NCBI RefSeq assembly: GCF_045207785.1 | Contig: NZ_CP108776.1 | Location: forward strand, 5,580,001 to 5,644,000 | From: Embleya sp045207785 | GTDB lineage: Bacteria; Actinomycetota; Actinomycetes; Streptomycetales; Streptomycetaceae | Direction: 5' to 3' | Length of the DNA stretch: 64,000 bases | Shown: one piece after another, positions 44,978-54,548 of the stretch | How the letters are laid out: every line of letters begins with the position of its first letter | Position numbering within the stretch: the first letter of the stretch is position 1 | Translations under genes and position numbers: made by a program | The notes under the pieces: model-generated | Databases searched by the model: none | Told to the model about the DNA's origin: nothing | The model's input: only the letters and a program-made list of their open reading frames with translations

Positions 44978-45481
44978 GGCTAGGCCCTCGGGGCAGGCCG
45001 GCCCCGAGGACACGCCCCGCCCCTCCCGGCTCCGCTTGCCCTCCCGCGCCCGACCGGCATCCTTTTCCGCCCCGGGCGCCCGTAGCCGGCCTCGGTGTTC
45101 GGCCGGACACGAGCGCCCGGGACATTTCGTGCGCACCGGGAACGTCCTTGCCGCGGTCGGTCGTTGGGCCGGTGTACGGAAACGCTTCGCGACCCACAGT
45201 GCACAGTCGGCCGCCCCGGCGCCTCCCCCGAGCGATCGAATCCACGTCGGCGCAGGTCAGCCCGAGGTGGCAGCAAGGTTCCCCTTACACGTATTCCGTC
45301 ATGCCCTGACCCGAGTTCGTCGATCTCCTACGCAGGGGTGGGGCCAGCCCTACTACGCAGGGGTGCCTGCCCCCCTCAGAACACACCAGTTCGCAGGATG
45401 TGACCCCCCGCTGCCCGCGAATACCTTCGTGTCTGTCGAAGAAACACCTTCGATACGCGGAGAACATAGGAGCGGGGACCA
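44978..45481. other. 504-bp intergenic region with a nested inverted repeat
   Basis: No gene is evident in either strand. CCCGGGCGC at 45071-45079 pairs with GCGCCCGGG at 45113-45121, and inside it CCGGCC (45086-45091) pairs with GGCCGG (45101-45106), forming a two-part hairpin, perhaps a terminator for the upstream gene. The last 200 bp lose GC bias and probably contain the MMPL promoter and leader, with AGGAGCGGGG before its ATG. Confidence 0.55.
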
Positions 45482-47857
45482 ATGGCATCCAGGCGTAATC
45501 TCGCCGCCTCGATCGGTGGCTGGAGTGCACAGCATCGCAAGACGGCGGTATTCGGGTGGCTGCTGTTCGTCGTCCTTGCCGTCGTCATCGGCAGCATGAC
45601 CGGATCGAAAGAGATCAGCGACGGCGAGCGTGGTGTCGGGGAGTCCGGTCGCGCCGCGAAGATCATCGAGGACGCGGGCATCAAGGAACCCGCCGGCGAG
45701 ATGGTGCTCGTGCGCAGCGACAAGCTCGTCTCGACGGACGCGAAGTTCCGGGCCGCGGTGGACGACGTGATCGCTCGGGTCAACGCCGCACAACTCAAGG
45801 GCGGCAAGGGCCCGGCGGCCACCAACATGCGCTCGCCGTACGCGGTCGAGGGCCAGGGCATCTCGTCGGACAAGCACTCGGCGCTGATCCAGTTCGACGT
45901 CGTCGGTGAAGAGGACGACGTCGTCGACAATGTCGAGCCCGTTCTCGACGCGGTCGGCGCGGCACGCAAGGCCAACCCCGACGTGGCCGTCGAGCAATTC
46001 GGCGACGCCAGCGGCGACAAGTGGTTCAACGACACGATCGCCAAGGACTTCGTGCGGGCCGAGTGGACCGCGGTCCCGCTGGCCCTCGGCATCCTGCTCG
46101 TCGCGTTCGGCGCCGTGGTCGCCGCGCTGCTCCCGGTGGCGCTGGCCATGACCGCGTTCATCGCCGCGGGCGGTCTGCTCGCGTTGAGCAGCCACCTGAT
46201 GCCGGTCGGCGAAAACTCGCAGTCGATCATGCTGCTCATCGGCCTCGCCGTGGGCGTCGACTACTGCATGTTCTACCTGCGCCGCGAGCGTGAGGAGCGG
46301 GCCAAGGGACGCGACCCCGAGACGGCGCTGCGGATCGCCGCCGCCACGTCCGGCCGGTCCGTCCTGATCTCCGGCATCACCGTCATCGTCGCCATGGCAG
46401 GCATGCTCCTGTCCGGGCTCAGCGAGTTCAAGTCGATGGCGTCCGCGACCATCCTGGTCGTGCTGACCGCCGTCCTGGGGTCGCTCACCGTCCTGCCCGC
46501 GATCTTGTCGATGCTGGGCGACCGGGTGGACTTCGGCAAGATTCCGGGTCTGGCCAAGATGCGCCGGCCCACCGAGGGCAGCCGGGCCTGGGGCAAGATC
46601 CTGGGCGTCGTGCTGAACCGGCCCCGGGCCGCGGCGGTGCTCTCCGGTGGTCTGCTGATCGCGCTGACCATCCCCGCGCTCGGCATGAAGACCTCCGAGC
46701 TGCCGATCGACAAGGAACTGCCGACCGACCTGTCGATCGTGCAGACCTACCAGCACATCGAGAAGGCGTTCCCCGGTGGCCCGGCGCCCGCCGAGATCGT
46801 GGTGAAGGCGAAGAACCCCGACGACCCGAAGCTCACCGCGGCCTTCGATCAGCTGCGCAAGGACGCGATCGCCAGCGGCCGGATGCACGAACCCATCGAG
46901 GTCGAGCGGCAAGGCACCACCAACGTCTTCAAGATCGCGGTCCCGCTGGCCGGCAGCGGCAACGACAAGACCAGCGAGAAGGCGCTGAGCACGCTTCGGA
47001 ACGACATCATCCCGAACACGCTCGGCAAGCTCGACGGGGTCGACGCCCCCGTCACCGGCAACACCGCCGGATCGAAGGACTTCAACGACAAGCTCGCCGA
47101 CACCCGGCTGCCGATCTTCGCCTTCGTCCTCGGCTTCGCGTTCCTGCTCATGCTGGTGTCGTTCCGGTCGATCGCCATCGCGATCACCGCGATCCTGCTC
47201 AACCTGCTGTCGGTCGGCGCCGCATACGGCGTGATGACGCTGATCTTCCAGCACGGCTTCGGCGACGCGCTGGTGGGCACCGAGGCGCCGGGGGCGATCG
47301 TCTCCTGGATCCCGATGTTCCTGTTCGTGATCCTGTTCGGCCTCTCGATGGACTACCACGTGTTCGTGGTCTCGCGAATCCGTGAGGCGTACGACAAGGG
47401 CATGGACACCAAGTCGGCCGTGTCGCACGGCATCCGCACCACCGCCGGTGTGGTCACCAGCGCGGCGACGATCATGGTCGCGGTGTTCGCGGTCTTCGGC
47501 ACCCTGTCGATGCAGTCGATGAAGCAGTTCGGTGTCGGCCTGGCCGTCGCGGTCCTGATCGACGCGACGATCATCCGCGGCCTGCTGCTGCCGGCCGTGA
47601 TGAGCCTGCTCGGCGACCGCAACTGGTACCTGCCCCGCTGGCTCGGGTGGCTGCCGCAGATGGACCACGGCGACGAGGCGGCCCTCGCCCCGGTCGCGGA
47701 GCCGGTCCCGGCGTACGCCTCGGCGAACGGCTACCAGGACTCGGCGTACGAGCCGGCCCACTCCGGGACGGGCTACGGCGAGAACGGATACGGCGAGAGC
47801 GGATACGGCGAGAACGTGTCCGGTTCGCGCCGGATCCCGCGCCCGCCGGTCGGCTGA
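45482..47857 (+). CDS. MMPL/RND family transporter
   Basis: This 791-residue protein has two repeats of one helix, a large outer domain and five helices. WSAQHRKTAVFGWLLFVVLAVVIG is helix 1; VGVDYCMFYLRREREE and FGLSMDYHVFVVSRIREAY carry the paired Asp-Tyr residues of the proton relay in helices 4 and 10. LADTRLPIFAFVLGFAFLLML opens the second bundle. The tail repeats GYGENGYGESGYGEN. MMPL proteins export lipids, polyketides or drugs, and many Streptomyces copies lie outside clusters, as here. A strong hairpin follows. Confidence 0.95.
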   Translation: MASRRNLAASIGGWSAQHRKTAVFGWLLFVVLAVVIGSMTGSKEISDGERGVGESGRAAKIIEDAGIKEPAGEMVLVRSDKLVSTDAKFRAAVDDVIARVNAAQLKGGKGPAATNMRSPYAVEGQGISSDKHSALIQFDVVGEEDDVVDNVEPVLDAVGAARKANPDVAVEQFGDASGDKWFNDTIAKDFVRAEWTAVPLALGILLVAFGAVVAALLPVALAMTAFIAAGGLLALSSHLMPVGENSQSIMLLIGLAVGVDYCMFYLRREREERAKGRDPETALRIAAATSGRSVLISGITVIVAMAGMLLSGLSEFKSMASATILVVLTAVLGSLTVLPAILSMLGDRVDFGKIPGLAKMRRPTEGSRAWGKILGVVLNRPRAAAVLSGGLLIALTIPALGMKTSELPIDKELPTDLSIVQTYQHIEKAFPGGPAPAEIVVKAKNPDDPKLTAAFDQLRKDAIASGRMHEPIEVERQGTTNVFKIAVPLAGSGNDKTSEKALSTLRNDIIPNTLGKLDGVDAPVTGNTAGSKDFNDKLADTRLPIFAFVLGFAFLLMLVSFRSIAIAITAILLNLLSVGAAYGVMTLIFQHGFGDALVGTEAPGAIVSWIPMFLFVILFGLSMDYHVFVVSRIREAYDKGMDTKSAVSHGIRTTAGVVTSAATIMVAVFAVFGTLSMQSMKQFGVGLAVAVLIDATIIRGLLLPAVMSLLGDRNWYLPRWLGWLPQMDHGDEAALAPVAEPVPAYASANGYQDSAYEPAHSGTGYGENGYGESGYGENVSGSRRIPRPPVG

Positions 47858-47909
47858 CCCGACCGTAGGGCGACCGCACCACCGATGAACGAGCACCTCC
47901 GATAAAAGA

Positions 47910-47943
47910 GCGGGTCGGGACCGGATACTCGGTCCCGACCCGC
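47910..47943 (+). terminator. Hairpin terminator after the MMPL gene
   Basis: GCGGGTCGGGACCG pairs perfectly over 14 bp with CGGTCCCGACCCGC around the loop GATACT, 53 bp after the stop. No T-run. Confidence 0.88.
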
Positions 47944-48040
47944 CGTGCGTGTCGGCCGACCGCGCCCGATTCGGCCGGCGCGGGAAACCCACGACGCCGA
48001 CCCGCAGTGCACAACGGCCGATGTCTGAGAGGCTGAACCC

Positions 48041-48556
48041 ATGGCATCCCACCGACAGCGCAATCTCGTGGTGATGAGGCACGCGAAGGCCGAATGGCCC
48101 GACGGGCCGGACCACGAGCGACCCCTCGCCGAACGCGGACGCAAGGACGCCGCCGAATCCGGGCACCGGCTGCTCGATCAGGGCATCACCCCCGATCTGG
48201 TGGTGTGCTCACCGGCGGTACGCACCCGCGAGACCTGGCGCCTGGTAGGCAAGGTCTTCGACCACAAGCCGCACACGATCTACGACGAGCGGGTGTACGA
48301 GGCGAGTGCGCAGGCGCTCCTGTACCTCGTCCAGGAGACCCCCGACGAGGTCGACACACTGCTGCTCATCGGGCACAACCCGGGGGTGGCCACGCTCGTG
48401 AACGCGTTGGCGGGCAGCGGCGAGGACGGCACGCTGGTGCGGTTGCGGGAGAAGTACCCGACCTCGGCGGTGTCGGTGCTGAGTCTGCATACCGCGTGGG
48501 GGGAGCTGCGGGAGCGGTCGGCGCATTTGACCCGGTTCGACACGCCGGCCGGGTGA
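48041..48556 (+). CDS. SixA-like histidine phosphatase
   Basis: This 171-residue member of the histidine phosphatase superfamily has the RHG-like VVMRHAKAEW (catalytic His15-type), SPAVRTRETW, and second His in LLIGHNPGVATLV. SixA proteins dephosphorylate phosphohistidine, as in PTS or phosphorelays; the actinobacterial copies may act on other phosphoesters. The short length fits SixA rather than phosphoglycerate mutase. It is convergent with serB. Confidence 0.9.
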   Translation: MASHRQRNLVVMRHAKAEWPDGPDHERPLAERGRKDAAESGHRLLDQGITPDLVVCSPAVRTRETWRLVGKVFDHKPHTIYDERVYEASAQALLYLVQETPDEVDTLLLIGHNPGVATLVNALAGSGEDGTLVRLREKYPTSAVSVLSLHTAWGELRERSAHLTRFDTPAG

Positions 48557-48580
48557 GAGCGGTCGCGAGGCCCGACGGGC

Positions 48581-48630
48581 CCACCCGTTGCCTGTGGCGC
48601 CGCGGCCATCGAGGCGAACGCAACGGGTGG
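48581..48630. terminator. Inverted repeat between sixA-like gene and serB
   Basis: CCACCCGTTGC pairs perfectly with GCAACGGGTGG around a 28-base loop, in the 105-bp gap between convergent genes. Suits a two-way terminator, though the loop is long. Confidence 0.6.
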
Positions 48631-48661
48631 AGCGGGTGGCCGCCCTCCCGCGCCGCGGGCG

Positions 48662-49846
48662 CTACGCGTCCCCGGCGTCCGCGCCTTCGATCTCGTCTCG
48701 GGTGATGCCGAGGAGGAAGAGCACGGTGTCCAGGAAGGGGACGTTGACCGCGGTGTCGGCGGCCTCGCGGACCACCGGCTTGGCGTTGAAGGCCACGCCC
48801 AGACCCGCGGCGTTGAGCATGTCCAGGTCGTTGGCGCCGTCGCCGATGGCGACCGTGGCGGTCAGCGGGACGCCCGCGTCCCGGGCGAAGCCGCGGAGCA
48901 GTCGGGCCTTGCCGGCCCGGTCCACGATCTCGCCGACCACGCGACCGGTGAGCTTGCCGTCGACGACCTCGAGGGTGTTGGCCGCGCTGTAGTCGAGCCC
49001 CAGGAGTTCCACGAGCGAGTCGGTGACCTGGGTGAAGCCGCCGGAGACGATGCCGACCTTGTAGCCGAGCCGCTTGAGGGTGCGCACCAGGGTGCGTGCC
49101 CCCGGGGTCAGCGCGACCTGCTCGCGGACCTTGTCGATCGCGTCCTCGTCGAGGCCCTCCAGCAGCGCCACGCGGGCCCGCAGCGACTCGGCGAAGTCCA
49201 GCTCGCCGCGCATCGCGGCCGCGGTGACCTCGGCCACCTCGTCGAGGCAGCCCGCGTGCTCGGCGAGCAGCTCGATCACCTCGCCCTGGATCAGGGTCGA
49301 GTCGACGTCCATCACGATCAGCCGCTTGGCACGGCGGCGCAGGCCGGACGGCTGGACCGCGACGTCCACGCGCCGCTCGGCGGCCTCGACGGCCAGCTCC
49401 AGGCGCAGCTTGTCCGTCTCCACACCGGAGACCTGGAGCTCGATCGCGGTCACGGGGTACTTGGCGAGGCGGAAGATCCGGTCGATGTTGGCGCCGGTGG
49501 CCGCGATCCGGTGCGCTATCCCCGCGAACGCCGCGGCGTCCAGCGGGTGGCCCAGGACCGTCACGTGCGAGCGGCCCTCGCCGCGCGGGCGGTTGTCGCC
49601 GACGCCGGAGAGGATCTCGGCCTCCAGGCGCTCGCCGTCCGCCCAGCGGTGTACGTCGGCCCGCAGGGGCCCGTCGTGGACGGGCGAGGTGATCAGGACG
49701 CACAGCGTGAGCCGGCCCCGGGTGACGGTCTGCTCGACGTCCACGACCTCGACGGAGTGGCCGGCCAGGATCGCGAAGAGGCTCGACGTCACCCCCGGCC
49801 GGTCCTTGCCGAAGATCTTGACGAGAAGAGTGCGCGGCGCATTCAT
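48662..49846 (-). CDS. serB: Phosphoserine phosphatase SerB
   Basis: The 394-residue protein has two ACT-type regulatory domains (about 5-85 and 95-165; KIFGKDRPGVTSSLFAILAGH starts the first) and a HAD phosphatase: D180-V-D182-STLI motif I, VSGGFTQVTDSL motif II, and IGDGANDLDMLNAAGLGVAFNAKP motif IV. It performs the final step of serine biosynthesis; ACT domains sense serine or another amino acid. It is 86 bp downstream of the streptophobe-family gene in the same direction. Confidence 0.96.
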   Translation of the reverse strand: MNAPRTLLVKIFGKDRPGVTSSLFAILAGHSVEVVDVEQTVTRGRLTLCVLITSPVHDGPLRADVHRWADGERLEAEILSGVGDNRPRGEGRSHVTVLGHPLDAAAFAGIAHRIAATGANIDRIFRLAKYPVTAIELQVSGVETDKLRLELAVEAAERRVDVAVQPSGLRRRAKRLIVMDVDSTLIQGEVIELLAEHAGCLDEVAEVTAAAMRGELDFAESLRARVALLEGLDEDAIDKVREQVALTPGARTLVRTLKRLGYKVGIVSGGFTQVTDSLVELLGLDYSAANTLEVVDGKLTGRVVGEIVDRAGKARLLRGFARDAGVPLTATVAIGDGANDLDMLNAAGLGVAFNAKPVVREAADTAVNVPFLDTVLFLLGITRDEIEGADAGDA

Positions 49847-49932
49847 GATGTGCCACGGTACCGGCCGTTCGAGTCCGTACGCGTCACCGGTCCACGGTAC
49901 GAACACGGGACGAATCGGCGCGCGCGACCGAT

Positions 49933-51540
49933 CTACCCAGGCCAGGGGCCTGCCTGGGTCGGGCCCCGCGGGTCGTGCGGCGGTGGCGGGCGGTGGGTGG
50001 GCCCCGGCCTGTTCGAGTGCGGAGGTGGGGCAGGTGGGCCGGGCGGGGCGGGTGGTGCCGGACGCGCGGGCGGGGCGTACGGCGCGTGCCGGGTCGGCGG
50101 GGGCGACGGTGGCGATGGTGGCGACGAGGTCATGTGGGTCGGGCGTGGCGGGCCGGCGCCGGCGGGGGTCGGCGGCAGGGCGCCGGTCTTGCGGTAGCGC
50201 ACCCAGTCGGCGACGGCACCGCCGATGAAGCCCGCGCACGCGCCCCACAGCAGGCCGAGCAGCACGGTCCACAGGTAGTCCGCGTGCAGCGACAGGGACG
50301 CGCCCGGCGACATCACGCCGCCCAGCACGGTCACCGCGACCTTGAGCTGGAGCTGCATCAGATAGGCGACCACGAGCAGGCCGCCCGCGAGGGTGACCGC
50401 GAACCGCCACGCGTGTTGGTGCGGGCGCACCGACGGCGGCGCGCGCAGTGCCATCACGGTCGCGCCGAGCAGCAGGAGCAGGGCCGAGAACAGCGGGACG
50501 AACCACGCCCGCGAGTCGAGGTCGGCCAGCTTGTCGATCCGGATCGGCAGGCCCCGGCCACCCGACGCCTTGATCAGCTCGCCCAGCGGACCCGGCAGAC
50601 CGAACGAGAAGTCGCCCCCTCCGGTGGTCTTCCACGGGATGCCCAGGCCCAGCGACGCGAGCAGCCACACCGCGTTCGGCAGCGCGAACAGCATGCCGCC
50701 GATCATCCGCTTGGGGGCGGGCGCGGAGGCGGCCACGAACGGCGTGCCCACCACCCCCACGACCACGGCCGCGATCAGCACCGCGAGCAGGCCCGCGACC
50801 GGCGCCCGCAGCACGGCGCGATGCCGCAGCCAGGCGAGCGGGAGCGGCCCGCGCGCCGACACCGCCACGGCGGCGACCAGCGTGATCAGCAGCCACAGCG
50901 CGCCGAACACCAACGTGCCGGTCACGTCGGTCTCGAACCTGGCCGCCGCGCCCAGGTTGAAGATGCCCATCAGGTCCTGCGCGCCGCCGATGTCCTTCAC
51001 GAACCGCTCGATCGGCAGCGAGTGCTTGCCCATCGACACCACCACGCCGAGCGCGGCCATCGTGAACACCAGGACCCGCACCCCGTGCACGACCAGGTCG
51101 AGCGCGCCGATCACGACCCGGTGCCGCAGCGGGCGCAGGAACAGCCAGCCCAGGATCAGCGCGCCGATCAGGCCGATCCCGAGCAGCATGACGTCGACCT
51201 TGCCGCTGCCCTCGGCGAGCGAGATGTCGCCGGTGATCGCGCTCAGGATGTCGTTGTTCGCGCCGCCCTGTTCGGCGCCCTCGAGGTCGACCGTGCCGCC
51301 GACGGCGAGCGCGACCACGGCCGCCACGAGCGCGGGCATCGTGCCGCCGCCGAGGTCGTCCGCACCCAGCAGCCACAGCGCGACCCACGCGGCGACGGCC
51401 ATCGCGACGAACGCGGCGAGGACCGCGCCGAGCGCGTGCAGCCATGGCGCCGCGCCGCCCCACGGGGCGGGTCCGGCCGGTGGTCGGGCTGCGGGCGGAT
51501 CGTGTTGCGGTGTGTGGTGTTGCGGTTGGTTCCAGGACAC
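49933..51540 (-). CDS. Streptophobe-family multi-helix membrane protein
   Basis: The GTG at 51540, with AGGAG six bases upstream, gives 535 residues. About eleven hydrophobic segments lie between residues 35 and 445, with the characteristic GLIGALILGWLFLRPLRHRVV, LAWLRHRAVLRAPV and LPNAVWLLASLGLGIPW. The C-terminal 80 residues are Pro-rich (PPSPPSPPPTRHAPYAPPA). The family is restricted to Streptomyces relatives and its function is unknown. The low-complexity tail may mediate protein contacts. Confidence 0.88.
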   Translation of the reverse strand: MSWNQPQHHTPQHDPPAARPPAGPAPWGGAAPWLHALGAVLAAFVAMAVAAWVALWLLGADDLGGGTMPALVAAVVALAVGGTVDLEGAEQGGANNDILSAITGDISLAEGSGKVDVMLLGIGLIGALILGWLFLRPLRHRVVIGALDLVVHGVRVLVFTMAALGVVVSMGKHSLPIERFVKDIGGAQDLMGIFNLGAAARFETDVTGTLVFGALWLLITLVAAVAVSARGPLPLAWLRHRAVLRAPVAGLLAVLIAAVVVGVVGTPFVAASAPAPKRMIGGMLFALPNAVWLLASLGLGIPWKTTGGGDFSFGLPGPLGELIKASGGRGLPIRIDKLADLDSRAWFVPLFSALLLLLGATVMALRAPPSVRPHQHAWRFAVTLAGGLLVVAYLMQLQLKVAVTVLGGVMSPGASLSLHADYLWTVLLGLLWGACAGFIGGAVADWVRYRKTGALPPTPAGAGPPRPTHMTSSPPSPPSPPPTRHAPYAPPARPAPPAPPGPPAPPPHSNRPGPTHRPPPPHDPRGPTQAGPWPG

Positions 51541-51932
51541 GACCGCTCCTGTCACGTGCGACCCGGCTGACGGTTGTGCGGGACAAACTCGACTATCGAG
51601 TGCGCCGGCTCGCGCGTCAACGGATTCGGACCCGCTGCCACCCTTGTGAGGGGCGGAAGTTCGGGCGCGGGTGGGCGGCGTGCGGGCTGACGGTTCGTCA
51701 TGATCCAAGCGGATATCCGGATCGACGCTATGAAAGCAAAGATCCGATCGACGGATGATCAGAGAGGATCGGGGAGGATCACGCATGATACGGACGATTC
51801 GGAGAAGTTGATGTCGTAATCGCCCTTCGGAGTGGTTCACGGCGCTTCCGTACGAGAAAAGCTGCCGGTGGGGCCCCCGCGTCCCTACACTCTCGAAGAG
51901 TGGGGGACAGCTATACGCCAGAAGGACCGGCA
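51541..51932 (+). promoter_or_regulatory. Divergent promoter region of streptophobe and FHA-ABC genes
   Basis: This 392-bp region has no gene. Around 51700-51840 base composition drops, with ATCCGGAT-type and GATCGGGGAGGATCA segments. TACACT at 51886-51891 is a good -10 for the FHA-ABC gene. CACTCTCGAAGAGTG at 51888-51902, a perfect 6-3-6 inverted repeat, covers the expected transcription start, so it may be an operator or a 5' hairpin. Confidence 0.5.
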
Positions 51933-54491
51933 GTGCCGCACCTGACGGTCGGCACCAGCACCGGTGCGCCCGTGATCCTGGATCCCGGGCGCGATCACAT
52001 CGTCGGTCGCGACCCGTCCTGTGCGATCGTCCTCGACGATCGTCGCGTGTCACGCCGGCACGCCGTCCTGCGCGTCGGTCCCGACGGCTGGGAATACGTC
52101 GACACCGACAGCGTCAACGGCTCGTGGGTGCGCGGCAATCGCGTGCACCGCGTGGTCGTCGGGCGCGGCTGCGAGGTGTTGCTCGGCGACCCGGACGACG
52201 GCGATCCGCTCAGGCTCGCGCCCGAGCTCACGGTCACCGAGGTGGTACCGCCGCGAGTGGCGCGCCACGACCACGTGCAGATCCCCGAGCCGCCGCGTCG
52301 GAGCGAGCCGCCGCCGCGCCGGGCGGAACCGCCACCCGGCCGCGCCGAGCCGCCACCGGGCCGCGCCGAGCCGCCGTACGTGCCCGAGCCGCCCCGCCAA
52401 GTCCCGGAGCCGGCCCGCCCGTTGGGCCGCGCGCACATCGGCGCCGGCCCGCCCGCCGACCCGCGCCCGAGCGTCGACCGGCAACCGAGCATGGTCATCC
52501 CGCTCCCGGTTCGGACCCTGCGGATCGGCCGCGCGCTCGACAACGACCTGGTGCTGACCGACCTGATGGTCTCGCGCCACCACGCCGAGCTGCGCACCAC
52601 GCCCGGCGGCCGGCGCGAGATCGTCGACCTCGGCAGCCACAACGGCACGTTCCTCAACGGCCGGCCGATCGACCGCGCGATGCTCGGCGAGGACGACCTC
52701 GTCGGCATCGGGCACGCCACGTTCCGGCTCGACGGGCAGGAACTGCGCGAGTTCATCGACACCGGCGAGGTGTCCCTGGAGGTGCAGAACCTCACCGTCA
52801 CGGCCGGCAAGCGGGTCCTGCTCGACAACGTGTCCTTCCCGCTCGCCGAGCGCAACCTGCTCGCCATCGTCGGTGGTTCCGGCGCGGGCAAGTCCACCCT
52901 GCTCGGCGCGCTCACCGGCAGCCGCCGCGCCGCCAGCGGCAAGATCCTGTACGACGGCCGCGACCTGTACGCGAACAACGCCGAACTGCGGCAACGGATC
53001 GGCCTGGTGCCGCAGGACGACATCCTGCACGCCCAGCTCACCGCGCGCACGGCGCTGCGCTACGCCGCGCAGCTGCGCTTCCCGGAGGACACCGAGGCGG
53101 CCGAGCGCGAGCGGCGCGTCGAGGAGGTCATCGGCGAGCTGAGCCTGGACAAGATGCCGCGCGGGGCCACCGCGCCGTACGCCGACACCAAGGTCAGCAG
53201 CCTCTCCGGCGGCCAGCGCAAACGCGTGAGCGTGGCGGTCGAGCTGTTGACCAAGCCGTCCGTGCTGTTCCTGGACGAGCCGACCTCGGGCCTGGACGAG
53301 GGCCTGGAACGCTCGGTGATGGAGAAGCTGCGCGAGCTGGCCGACGACGGCCGTACGGTCATCGTGGTCACCCACAGCACCCGCAGCCTCAACGTGTGCG
53401 ACCGCGTCCTGGTGCTCGCCCCCGGCGGCCGGATCGCGTTCTTCGGGCCGCCCGACGAGGCGCTGCCGTTCTTCGGCAAGGGCGACTGGCCCGAAGTCTT
53501 CAAGATGTTCGACGACGAGCCCGACCGCGACTACGAGGGCCCGTTCCGGCGATCCGAGCTGTACGGCAGGTACATCGAGGTCGGCCGCGACCGCGCGCAC
53601 GCCGTGCAGGGCGAGCGGCCGCGCGCGAAGCCGCCCAAGAGCCAGGGCTGGTTCGCGCAGCTGGCCACGCTGTCCCGCCGCTATCTCGCGGTGATCGCCT
53701 CCGACCGCAAATACCTGGCGCTGCTCGCGATAGCGCCGTTGTTCCTGGGGGTGCTGTGCCGGGTGATCCCCGGTCAGCTGGTGATGCCGGCCGGCGCGCA
53801 GCCGGGGTCGAACCCGGAGGCGTCCACCAAGCTGCTCGTGCTGTTCGTGATCAGCGGCCTGATGGGCACCGCCACCGCCGTCAACGAGCTGATCAAGGAA
53901 CGCGCGATCTACCGCCGCGAGCGCAGCGCCGGGCTCTCGGCGTCCGCCTACCTGGGCTCGAAGATCATCGTGCTCGGGCTGATCTGCTGCGTCCAGGGCG
54001 TCGTGCTGACCGCGGTCGCCCTGGTCGGCCAGAAGCTGCCCGCCAAGGGCGTCGTGCTCGGTCCGCCGATCGTCGAGATCGGCATCGCGGTGGTGCTGTC
54101 CGCGATAGCGGCCATGGCGGTGGGCCTGGTGGTGTCCGCGTCGATCGGCAGCGCGGAACTGGCGATGCCGCTGCTCGTGGTGATCGCGATCGTCCAAGTC
54201 GTGCTCTGCGGCGGCCTGTTCCCGCTCAACGGCAAGGCCGGCATCGAGCAGGTCGCGTGGCTGGCCCCGGCCCGCTGGGCCTTCGCCGCGTCGGCGAGCA
54301 CGATCGACCTGGCCACCCAACTACCGCGCAAGGAAGGCGAGTCCCCGGACCCGCTGTGGAAGCACGACCCGGCGACCTGGTACCGCAACATCGGCATCCT
54401 GATCGGCCAGATCGCGGTGTACGGCACGATCGCGTTGATCATGCTCCGCCGCCTCGACCCGAAGACGAAGCGGCGGCGGGGAGAGGGCTGA
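51933..54491 (+). CDS. ABC transporter with two FHA domains, fused ATPase and permease
   Basis: The GTG at 51933 follows AAGGA by six bases (a GTG at 51900 lacks one), giving 852 residues. FHA domain 1 (about 1-90: HIVGRDPSCAIVLDDRRVSRRHA), a Pro/Glu/Arg linker, FHA domain 2 (about 180-265: LRIGRALDNDLVLTDLMVSRHHAEL) and an ABCG-like ATPase follow: Walker A GGSGAGKS 314-321, LSGGQRKR, FLDEPTSGLD. Six helices of an ABC-2 permease end the protein. FHA domains bind phosphothreonine, so a Ser/Thr kinase probably regulates it. The cargo is unknown. Confidence 0.94.
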   Translation: MPHLTVGTSTGAPVILDPGRDHIVGRDPSCAIVLDDRRVSRRHAVLRVGPDGWEYVDTDSVNGSWVRGNRVHRVVVGRGCEVLLGDPDDGDPLRLAPELTVTEVVPPRVARHDHVQIPEPPRRSEPPPRRAEPPPGRAEPPPGRAEPPYVPEPPRQVPEPARPLGRAHIGAGPPADPRPSVDRQPSMVIPLPVRTLRIGRALDNDLVLTDLMVSRHHAELRTTPGGRREIVDLGSHNGTFLNGRPIDRAMLGEDDLVGIGHATFRLDGQELREFIDTGEVSLEVQNLTVTAGKRVLLDNVSFPLAERNLLAIVGGSGAGKSTLLGALTGSRRAASGKILYDGRDLYANNAELRQRIGLVPQDDILHAQLTARTALRYAAQLRFPEDTEAAERERRVEEVIGELSLDKMPRGATAPYADTKVSSLSGGQRKRVSVAVELLTKPSVLFLDEPTSGLDEGLERSVMEKLRELADDGRTVIVVTHSTRSLNVCDRVLVLAPGGRIAFFGPPDEALPFFGKGDWPEVFKMFDDEPDRDYEGPFRRSELYGRYIEVGRDRAHAVQGERPRAKPPKSQGWFAQLATLSRRYLAVIASDRKYLALLAIAPLFLGVLCRVIPGQLVMPAGAQPGSNPEASTKLLVLFVISGLMGTATAVNELIKERAIYRRERSAGLSASAYLGSKIIVLGLICCVQGVVLTAVALVGQKLPAKGVVLGPPIVEIGIAVVLSAIAAMAVGLVVSASIGSAELAMPLLVVIAIVQVVLCGGLFPLNGKAGIEQVAWLAPARWAFAASASTIDLATQLPRKEGESPDPLWKHDPATWYRNIGILIGQIAVYGTIALIMLRRLDPKTKRRRGEG

Positions 54492-54514
54492 CGGGTCCCG
54501 AGGCCCGGCTCCCG

Positions 54515-54541
54515 GGGCCGGGGCCCGCGGCGCCCCGGCCC
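54515..54541. terminator. Hairpin between convergent FHA-ABC and 54549 genes
   Basis: GGGCCGGGGC pairs with GCCCCGGCCC around a seven-base loop, in the 57-bp gap between two convergent stops. No T-run. Confidence 0.65.
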
Positions 54542-54548
54542 GGTGCCC

